From the NCBI GenBank assembly GCA_046314415.1, contig JBKBWT010000377.1, positions 1 through 6,102 on the forward strand: a stretch of 6,102 nucleotides of DNA, given 5' to 3'. The position numbers were made by a program, and so were the translations under genes. The DNA comes from JADJNW01 sp046314415 (GTDB lineage: Bacteria; Bacteroidota; Bacteroidia; Chitinophagales; Saprospiraceae). Positions 1 through 5,024 of this stretch are shown here, piece after piece (position 1 is the stretch's first letter; each line of letters begins with the position of its first letter). Below the pieces are notes generated by a model. It saw only the letters and a program-made list of their open reading frames with translations. It searched no databases and was not told the origin of the DNA.

Positions 1-1171
1 TTTGAAAATCCGCACCAGCTATGGATTGAGCGGCAATCAGGAAATTGGTACGTATCAGTCATTGGCAGCATTGGCTACCCAAAATGCAAATTTTGGCAAT
101 ACCGTTTCGATTGGCATCGGACCATCACGAGTAGCAAACCCTGATTTGAAATGGGAAACAACTTCCCAAGTAAATATTGGCGTAGATTTAGGATTATTCA
201 ATAATCGCTTGTCGATCACGGCTGATTATTATCAGAAAAAAACCACCGATTTATTATTATCTGTGCCTTTACCATTTACTTCAGGTTATGCATCTGCGCT
301 ACAAAACCTCGGAAGTATTCAGAATCAAGGATTTGAACTGGGTATCAATTCTAATAATTTAACCGGCGATTTTACCTGGACGACGAATTTTAATATTGCC
401 ACCAACCAATCAGAAGTGCTTAATCTTGGCACTCAGAAAGAATTTCTCGCAGGTGAATCAAGCGGACACCTTCAATTGCCTAATTCTGGCATCGTGCGCG
501 TGGGTGAACCCATTGGCATTTTTTACGGCTACGTGACCAATGGCATTTTTCAAAATCAGGCTGAAGTTGACGCTTCTGCCCAAAAATCTGCCAAACCCGG
601 CGACCGCCGTTACATTGACCAAAATGGGGATGGTGTTATCAATGCTTCCGATCGCGTCATTCTGGGACAAGCACAACCCAAAATTTTTGGCGGTATAACC
701 AATACTTTTTCATATAAAGGTTTTGAATTAAGTGTGTTTATTCAAGGAGTTTCGGGCAATAGCATCCTGAATATCAATCGTTTCGAGCTGGAATCGCTGA
801 CCGGCGTGAGCAATCAGTCGCGGGAAACCCTCGATCGTTGGACGCCCACCAATCCAAGCAACACCATTCCTCGGGCAAACGCGGTAAATAGTCCTTATGT
901 CATTTCCTCCCGTCAGGTTGAAGACGGATCGTACCTGCGCATCAAAAACATCAATTTTGCTTATACACTACCCGCTTCGGTATTGGGCAGAATCGGCGTC
1001 AGCAGTGTAAAATTATACGTTTCCGCCCAAAATTACTTCACGTTTACCAACTATAGCGGCTATGATCCTGAGGTAAACCGCTTCGGACAATCCACATTGA
1101 GCCAGGGAATCGACTACGGTAGCTATCCGAATAACCGGATTTTATTATTTGGACTGAATGTAGGATTATAA
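1..1171 (+). CDS. SusC-type TonB-dependent outer-membrane transporter, C-terminal part (5' end outside window)
   Basis: The reading frame is open from base 2 to the TAA at 1169-1171, giving about 389 residues; the gene clearly begins upstream. SusC proteins are outer-membrane beta-barrels that import oligosaccharides with energy from TonB, beneath a SusD lid. Family hallmarks of the C-terminal barrel are visible: RTSYGLSGNQ near residues 4-13, NPDLKWETT (46-54), a YYQKKTTDLLL strand (76-86), GDRRYIDQNGDG (200-211), PKIFGGITNTFSYKGFELS (226-244), DGSYLRIKNINFAY (308-321) and NYFTFTNYSGYDPEVN (344-359). The last strand ends LLFGLNVGL, an outer-membrane-type C-terminus with a final Leu in place of the more usual aromatic residue. 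Full-length SusC proteins are about 1000 residues, so the signal peptide, carboxypeptidase-like domain, plug and early barrel strands are missing. The partner susD follows after 37 bases. The substrate cannot be read from this part. The first visible codon, TTG, should not be taken as a start. Confidence 0.96.
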   Translation, partial: LKIRTSYGLSGNQEIGTYQSLAALATQNANFGNTVSIGIGPSRVANPDLKWETTSQVNIGVDLGLFNNRLSITADYYQKKTTDLLLSVPLPFTSGYASALQNLGSIQNQGFELGINSNNLTGDFTWTTNFNIATNQSEVLNLGTQKEFLAGESSGHLQLPNSGIVRVGEPIGIFYGYVTNGIFQNQAEVDASAQKSAKPGDRRYIDQNGDGVINASDRVILGQAQPKIFGGITNTFSYKGFELSVFIQGVSGNSILNINRFELESLTGVSNQSRETLDRWTPTNPSNTIPRANAVNSPYVISSRQVEDGSYLRIKNINFAYTLPASVLGRIGVSSVKLYVSAQNYFTFTNYSGYDPEVNRFGQSTLSQGIDYGSYPNNRILLFGLNVGL

Positions 1172-1208
1172 TTAAAGCCTATTTTATTCATTATTAACAC
1201 TTGACATC

Positions 1209-2648
1209 ATGAAATCATTATATTTATTACTCTGTTTTTTATTTATCCTTGTAATAAGCGCGTGTTCACTGGAAGAAGATCCGCCCTCCAACCTGGCACC
1301 AACTAATTTTTACACCTCTGGCAGTGATGCCATTGCGGCAGTAAGTGCGGTATATGATATTTTTAATCAAATCGGCGATCAGAGTCGCAATTTGATTATC
1401 ATGGGGGATATTCCTTCCGATGACGCCAATCCATTGCCGATCAATGCAGACCGGGTTCAGATTAGTAATTTTCAGACGGCACCGACCAACGGCGTGGTGT
1501 TACAATCCTGGCAAGTATTATATCAAGGTGTAAATCGCGCCAATACCGCGATCGAACGCATTCCGAATATTGCAATGGATGCTAAATTGCAGGCACGCTT
1601 AATCGGCGAAGCTAAATTTATGCGCGCCGTTTATTATTTTTATTTAGTGCGCTGGTATGGTGGCGTGCCTTTGATGCTGACCGAAACGGTCTCCCTCGAT
1701 GCCGGAAAAGACGTAGCCCGCGCCAGCGCAGAGGAAGTTTATGCTCAGATTATCAAGGACTTAACCGAAGCGGAAGCCGTATTGCCCGAAATTTATACCG
1801 GTGCTGATCTTGGCAGAGCCACAGCGGGTGCAGTCAAAGCGATGCTGGCAAAAGTTTATCTCACCATTAAAGATTTTACTAAAGCACGGGATAAAGCGCA
1901 GGAAGTTATTACGAATGCTGCTAAATACAAGTACGGTTTATTTAGTACTTATGCAGAAGTTTTTGCCGTTAGTAATAAAAATGGCAAAGAAGGGGTGTTT
2001 GAAATGCAGTTCGTCGGCGGAGGTGTGGGTCAGGGTAATGGCATGATCACTTATTTTGCAATTGAAAATTCACCCGTGACGGGTCGCGGCTTTGGCTCTT
2101 TCTTCCCCACTGCGGAATTATATAATAGTTATGCGCCCGGTGATAAAAGAAAGGAGTTGTATATTAACTCCTATGTAAATAATGCCGGGCAAACCATTAC
2201 AACTTATCCGCATTTTAATAAATATGTAGATCCTGCGGCGCGGGCTTTCCCCGAAGGCAATAATAATTTCCCGATCATTCGCTATGCCGATGTATTACTG
2301 ATGTTTGCCGAAGCCTCCAATGAAGTTACAGGTCCGTCGGCACAAGCCATCGAGTACGTCAATCAAATTCGCCGCCGGGCTTTTGGTTTTCCTTTGGATG
2401 CGCCTTCAAGTGCTGATCTTTCGACCGGTCTGTCGCAAGAAGAATTTCGGAATAAAATTTATGAGGAGCGACGTTGGGAATTCACGGCGGAAGGACAACG
2501 CTGGTTTGACCTGGTGCGTACCGGCAGACTCGTTAACGTGCTGAAAACCAAGGGGAAAACCAATGTAGCAGAAAAGCATAATTTGTTTCCAATTCCCCAG
2601 CGGGAAATAGATTTGAATCCAAAATTACAGCAAAATCCAGGTTATTAA
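1209..2648 (+). CDS. SusD/RagB family surface glycan-binding lipoprotein
   Basis: This complete 479-residue protein has the usual length for SusD-like lipoproteins, which sit on the cell surface, bind the glycan and close over the SusC barrel. Residues 1-18 form a lysine-led hydrophobic signal peptide ending in the lipobox ISAC, with lipidation at C19. The next residues, SLEED, are acidic, like the export signal that sends Bacteroidota lipoproteins to the surface. The N-terminal helical (TPR-like) region includes SWQVLYQGVNRANTAIERI (100-118) and GEAKFMRAVYYFYLVRWYGG (133-152). The C-terminal RagB/SusD domain includes PIIRYADVLLMFAEASNEV (355-373), RRWEFTAEGQRWFDLVRTGR (421-440) and the typical ending PIPQREIDLNPKLQQNPGY. 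The ATG at 1209 is chosen because the signal peptide begins directly there; no Shine-Dalgarno sequence precedes it, as is common in this phylum. It lies 37 bases after susC with no terminator or promoter seen between, so the two are probably co-transcribed. Ligand specificity is unknown. Confidence 0.97.
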   Translation: MKSLYLLLCFLFILVISACSLEEDPPSNLAPTNFYTSGSDAIAAVSAVYDIFNQIGDQSRNLIIMGDIPSDDANPLPINADRVQISNFQTAPTNGVVLQSWQVLYQGVNRANTAIERIPNIAMDAKLQARLIGEAKFMRAVYYFYLVRWYGGVPLMLTETVSLDAGKDVARASAEEVYAQIIKDLTEAEAVLPEIYTGADLGRATAGAVKAMLAKVYLTIKDFTKARDKAQEVITNAAKYKYGLFSTYAEVFAVSNKNGKEGVFEMQFVGGGVGQGNGMITYFAIENSPVTGRGFGSFFPTAELYNSYAPGDKRKELYINSYVNNAGQTITTYPHFNKYVDPAARAFPEGNNNFPIIRYADVLLMFAEASNEVTGPSAQAIEYVNQIRRRAFGFPLDAPSSADLSTGLSQEEFRNKIYEERRWEFTAEGQRWFDLVRTGRLVNVLKTKGKTNVAEKHNLFPIPQREIDLNPKLQQNPGY

Positions 2649-2679
2649 TACTTTATTACAAATCTATTATATTATAATT

Positions 2680-2730
2680 ATCAGGGAGAAACCAGCAAAA
2701 TTTGGTTTTTCCCTGATTAGCTATATTTTT
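2680..2730 (+). terminator. Probable rho-independent terminator of the susCD transcript
   Basis: Bases 2680-2694 (ATCAGGGAGAAACCA) pair with 2703-2717 (TGGTTTTTCCCTGAT) to give a 15-pair stem with one G-U pair and an 8-base loop. A run of five T lies at 2726-2730, about 8 bases beyond the stem rather than directly against it, so it is not a perfect textbook terminator. Its place 31 bases after the susD stop supports a terminator role. The stem could also stabilise the 3' end of the message. Pairing was read by eye and no folding energy was computed. Confidence 0.72.
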
Positions 2731-2837
2731 AGCTATAAAATTACGACCTAGTTAATAAAATGATTAAAGATAAAAACACCAAAGGCTTGAAAATCAAATA
2801 GTTCAGCAAGAATCAACACGCCATTATCCATTAAAAA

Positions 2838-2863
2838 TGGTATAATTTCAGCATATTATACCA
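2838..2863. promoter_or_regulatory. Perfect 9+9 inverted repeat, possible operator
   Basis: TGGTATAAT at 2838-2846 is repeated exactly in inverse as ATTATACCA at 2855-2863, separated by 8 bases. The symmetry and the position about 160 bases before the DUF4440-uxaB-uxaA genes suit a dimeric regulator. The half-site TGGTATA resembles half of the enterobacterial ExuR/UxuR operator, but there the halves abut, while here they are spaced apart, so the same type of protein would not bind in the same way. With no T-run after it, it does not look like a terminator. An RNA hairpin in a 5' leader is the main alternative. Confidence 0.4.
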
Positions 2864-2924
2864 AGTATTGAGGTTGTAAAGCATGTAAAATCCAAAGTAT
2901 TAAAGAAAATACAGGGAAATGTCC

Positions 2925-2965
2925 GAACGTATCAGGGAGTACTTCTATTTATACGTCCTACGTTC
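2925..2965. repeat. Imperfect inverted repeat upstream of the DUF4440 gene
   Basis: GAACGTA at 2925-2931 is matched by TACGTTC at 2959-2965, and a competing pairing ACGTAT (2927-2932) with ATACGT (2951-2956) shares the left arm. The two alternatives are mutually exclusive. It ends about 55 bases before the DUF4440 start, so it could be a leader hairpin or a binding site. The arms are short and chance is possible. Confidence 0.3.
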
Positions 2966-3020
2966 AGCTAAGTTTTCGTAAAAATACAAGCGATTTTATG
3001 TGCATTACAACCTTATTATA

Positions 3021-3455
3021 ATGAAAAAAATTCTACTCACTTCTCTAATTTTGAGCATGTTATCTATCAATGGATTTTCTCAATCCAAAGCAGAAAGCAC
3101 TGTGGCGAATGCAGTAGAAACGTTGCGCCAAGCAATGGTGGACGCCAATAAAACGGTGCTGGAAGCAATAACTGCCGTGGAGTTAAGTTATGGGCATTCA
3201 AGTGGAAAGGTGGAAAACCGGGCTGAATTCATTGAAGCTTTGACCAGTGGTAAGTCTGATTTTGTTTCCATCCAACTCCATGACCAAACCATTAAGATTG
3301 TAGATAAAAAAACGGCGATTGTACGGCATCGGCTCTCCGGTGAAACCAATGATAATGGCAAGCAGGGCACCGTGAATTTAAACATTTTGCTGATCTGGCA
3401 GCAGCAAAAGGGCGCTTGGAAATTGCTGGCGCGGCAGGCGGCGAGGGTTATGTAA
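3021..3455 (+). CDS. Small exported NTF2-like protein of the DUF4440/SnoaL-like type
   Basis: This encodes 144 residues from the ATG at 3021. An upstream in-frame GTG at 3000 would add seven residues before MKKILL, but the ATG start puts the lysines and hydrophobic run of a signal peptide at the very N-terminus, with likely cleavage after GFS (residues 18-20). The mature part resembles the NTF2-like cone fold: a first helix (ANAVETLRQAMVDANKTVL, 29-47), the DUF4440-typical LSYGHSSGKVENRAEF (55-70), then strands including IKIVDKKTAIVRHRLSG (91-107), VNLNILLIWQQ (118-128) and GAWKLLARQAARV (131-143). Such proteins bind small ligands or act as minor enzymes; no specific reaction can be assigned. 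With no transmembrane segment or lipobox it is expected in the periplasm. It precedes uxaB by 29 bases on the same strand, so co-transcription is likely and a link to uronate use is possible. Confidence 0.88.
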   Translation: MKKILLTSLILSMLSINGFSQSKAESTVANAVETLRQAMVDANKTVLEAITAVELSYGHSSGKVENRAEFIEALTSGKSDFVSIQLHDQTIKIVDKKTAIVRHRLSGETNDNGKQGTVNLNILLIWQQQKGAWKLLARQAARVM

Positions 3456-3456
3456 A

Positions 3457-3483
3457 AATGAATGAATGAATGAATGAATGAAT
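3457..3483 (+). repeat. Tetranucleotide microsatellite (AATG)x6 plus AAT before the uxaB start
   Basis: Six perfect AATG copies occupy 3457-3480, followed by a partial AAT, filling almost the entire gap between the DUF4440 stop (3453-3455) and the uxaB ATG (3485). Every ATG in the array except the last opens ATG AAT GAA followed by a stop. These stops overlap later starts, so the chain 3458, 3466, 3474 ends at TAA 3483-3485, which overlaps the uxaB start as TAATG. The in-frame TGA at 3479-3481 means uxaB cannot begin inside the array. Perfect tetranucleotide arrays are prone to slipped-strand copy-number change. Confidence 0.95.
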
Positions 3484-3484
3484 A

Positions 3485-5020
3485 ATGACACAATTATCTT
3501 TACTTATTTTACCAAAACTAAATAAAAATCGGGCTGTACATTTACCACCGGTAAATATATCGGCGCTACCTGAAAAAGTATTACAATTTGGCACCGGCGT
3601 GCTGCTGCGAGGCTTGCCCGATTATATGATTGACCAGGCGAATCAGCAAGGGTTGTTCAATGGGCGCATTATAGTGGTAAAATCTACCGATGGCGGTGAT
3701 CTAGATGCATTTACACAGCAAGATAATCTATATACGATATGCGTTCGCGGGGTAGTAAAAGGTGAAATAGTTGAAGAAAACGTAATTTGTTCGGCGATTA
3801 GTCGGGTTTTATCGGCTAAAAGTCAATGGCAAGATATTTTAGCTCGCGCACAAAACCCTGATTTACAAATTGTTATCTCCAATACAACCGAAGTCGGGAT
3901 TGAATTTGTGGAAGAAAGTATTCATCAGGAACCGCCGGTTTCTTTTCCTGCCAAATTACTAGCGTTCTTATATGCTCGTTATCAGGCATTTAACGGAGAT
4001 GCCAGCAAAGGTATGGTCATTGTGCCAACGGAATTGATTCCCAATAATGGCGACCAGCTCAAAGCAATTTTATTACAATTAGCATATCATAATCAGCTTA
4101 CACCGGATTTTATTTACTGGTTGGAACATTCCAATCATCTTTGTAACTCCTTGGTTGACAGGATTGTACCCGGCAAGCCAACTGCTGAAATGCAGGAAAT
4201 ATTACAACAAAAACTGGGTTATGATGATGCTTTATTAACCATTTGTGAACCTTATAACCTGTGGGCAATTCAGGGCGATGAGCGGATCAAATCTATATTA
4301 TGTTTTCATCAGGTGAATCCGGGTATTTACATTGAACCGGACATTGAGCGTTTCCGCGAATTGAAGTTGCGCATGCTCAATGGCACGCATACCCTGAGTT
4401 GCGGTTTGGCATTTCTGGCGGGCTTCAACACGGTTAAAGAAGCGATGCAGGACGATGTAATGTCTAATTTTATACAACATATCATGTTAGCCGAAATTGC
4501 CAGGGGTATCCCCTACCCTATGCCAATGGAGGACATTCAGCATTTTGGCAATCAGGTATTAGATCGCTTCCGCAATCCTTTTTTAGAGCATAAATGGCTG
4601 AGTATCACGTTACAATATACATCCAAAATGAAGATGCGCAACGTGCCGACTTTGGTACATTTTATTCAAAACCAAGGTACTGTACCTCCTTATATGGCAT
4701 TGGGATTTGCGGCTTATTTACTTTTTATGAAAGCGGTTAAAATAGAAGATAAAGTATATCATGGTTTGGTAAATGGTAATTTTTACCCGATTCAAGACCC
4801 GCAAGCGGCATTTTTTTATAATTTGTGGCAAGAATGTACCCCAACGCAATTGGTAAAACAAGTACTTGAAAATCAAGCCCTTTGGGAAACGGATTTAACA
4901 ATATTGCCAGGGTTTGCCGAACAGGTAACGGATTATTTAGTACAAATGCTCAAAACAAGTGCGCGGGTAGTATTACAAGAACACTTGAACACAAAAACAC
5001 CTGAATACAAGAACACATGA
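3485..5020 (+). CDS. uxaB: Tagaturonate reductase (altronate oxidoreductase)
   Basis: The 511-residue cytoplasmic enzyme belongs to the polyol-specific long-chain dehydrogenase family (mannitol dehydrogenase/UxaB). It reduces D-tagaturonate to D-altronate with NADH, the second intracellular step of D-galacturonate catabolism. The N-terminal Rossmann region starts with VLQFGTGVLLRG (32-43). The family motif NSLVDRIVPG is at 221-230 and the UxaB-like EPYNLWAIQG at 255-264. The catalytic pattern K-x4-N-x2-H of mannitol 2-dehydrogenase appears as K294, N299 and H302 in KLRMLNGTH. The remainder is the helical C-terminal domain. An in-frame TGA at 3479-3481 forces the ATG at 3485. The last 14 residues or so (from Q498, ending KTPEYKNT) are encoded by an 8-base tandem repeat and look like a variable tail, not part of the fold. 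The gene overlaps uxaA by four bases, indicating translational coupling. Fructuronate reductase or mannitol dehydrogenase are the alternatives, made less likely by the uxaA neighbour. Confidence 0.93.
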   Translation: MTQLSLLILPKLNKNRAVHLPPVNISALPEKVLQFGTGVLLRGLPDYMIDQANQQGLFNGRIIVVKSTDGGDLDAFTQQDNLYTICVRGVVKGEIVEENVICSAISRVLSAKSQWQDILARAQNPDLQIVISNTTEVGIEFVEESIHQEPPVSFPAKLLAFLYARYQAFNGDASKGMVIVPTELIPNNGDQLKAILLQLAYHNQLTPDFIYWLEHSNHLCNSLVDRIVPGKPTAEMQEILQQKLGYDDALLTICEPYNLWAIQGDERIKSILCFHQVNPGIYIEPDIERFRELKLRMLNGTHTLSCGLAFLAGFNTVKEAMQDDVMSNFIQHIMLAEIARGIPYPMPMEDIQHFGNQVLDRFRNPFLEHKWLSITLQYTSKMKMRNVPTLVHFIQNQGTVPPYMALGFAAYLLFMKAVKIEDKVYHGLVNGNFYPIQDPQAAFFYNLWQECTPTQLVKQVLENQALWETDLTILPGFAEQVTDYLVQMLKTSARVVLQEHLNTKTPEYKNT

Positions 5021-5024
5021 ACAC
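4977..5024 (+). repeat. Six imperfect 8-base tandem repeats across the uxaB stop/uxaA start
   Basis: Contiguous units are AAGAACAC, TTGAACAC, AAAAACAC, CTGAATAC, AAGAACAC and ATGAACAC, with consensus NNGAACAC. The last unit contributes both the uxaB stop (TGA 5018-5020) and the uxaA start (ATG 5017-5019). Because 8 is not a multiple of 3, gain or loss of one unit would shift the uxaB tail frame while leaving the final ATGAACAC unit and the uxaA start intact. Confidence 0.85.

Larger units (their letters stand above)
2731..3020. other. AT-rich spacer without a convincing gene; likely control region of the uronate genes
   Basis: Between the terminator and the DUF4440 start I see only very short ORFs on either strand, no tRNA-like or rRNA-like sequence and no insertion-sequence ends. 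The stretch holds a perfect spaced inverted repeat (2838-2863) and a weaker one (2925-2931 with 2959-2965). It should contain the promoter for the downstream three genes, since a terminator separates them from susCD. The nearest thing to a Bacteroidota -7 box (TAnnTTTG) is TAAGTTTT at 2969-2976, with TTTA at 2948-2951 as a poor -33 match, which is too weak to call. Confidence 0.5.

Noticed and set aside
458..676. Minus-strand 72-codon frame opposite susC
   Set aside because: It is antisense to well-conserved SusC motifs and shows no features of its own. The same applies to the frames inside susD (1801-2046, 2305-2544) and opposite DUF4440 and uxaB (3188-3493, 4298-4480).
2717..2737. Direct repeat TTAGCTATA at 2717-2725 and 2729-2737
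   Set aside because: It is only nine bases and AT-rich, containing the self-complementary TAGCTA; it is probably part of the terminator tail and gives no sign of a mobile element.
2760..2801. 13-residue lysine-rich ORF MIKDKNTKGLKIK
   Set aside because: It is too short and too AT-driven to support as a gene or leader peptide.
2748..2831. 27-residue hydrophobic minus-strand ORF starting MDNGVLILAELF
   Set aside because: It is short, in AT-rich spacer, with no ribosome-binding site or recognised toxin or leader pattern; such an ORF is expected by chance.
2948..2976. Possible Bacteroidota promoter, TTTA-N17-TAAGTTTT
   Set aside because: Both boxes deviate from TTTG and TAnnTTTG and the spacing is short; such matches are common in AT-rich DNA.
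3000..3020. GTG at 3000 as the start of the DUF4440 gene
   Set aside because: It would place HYNLII before the lysine-rich signal peptide start; the ATG at 3021 gives a normal signal peptide.
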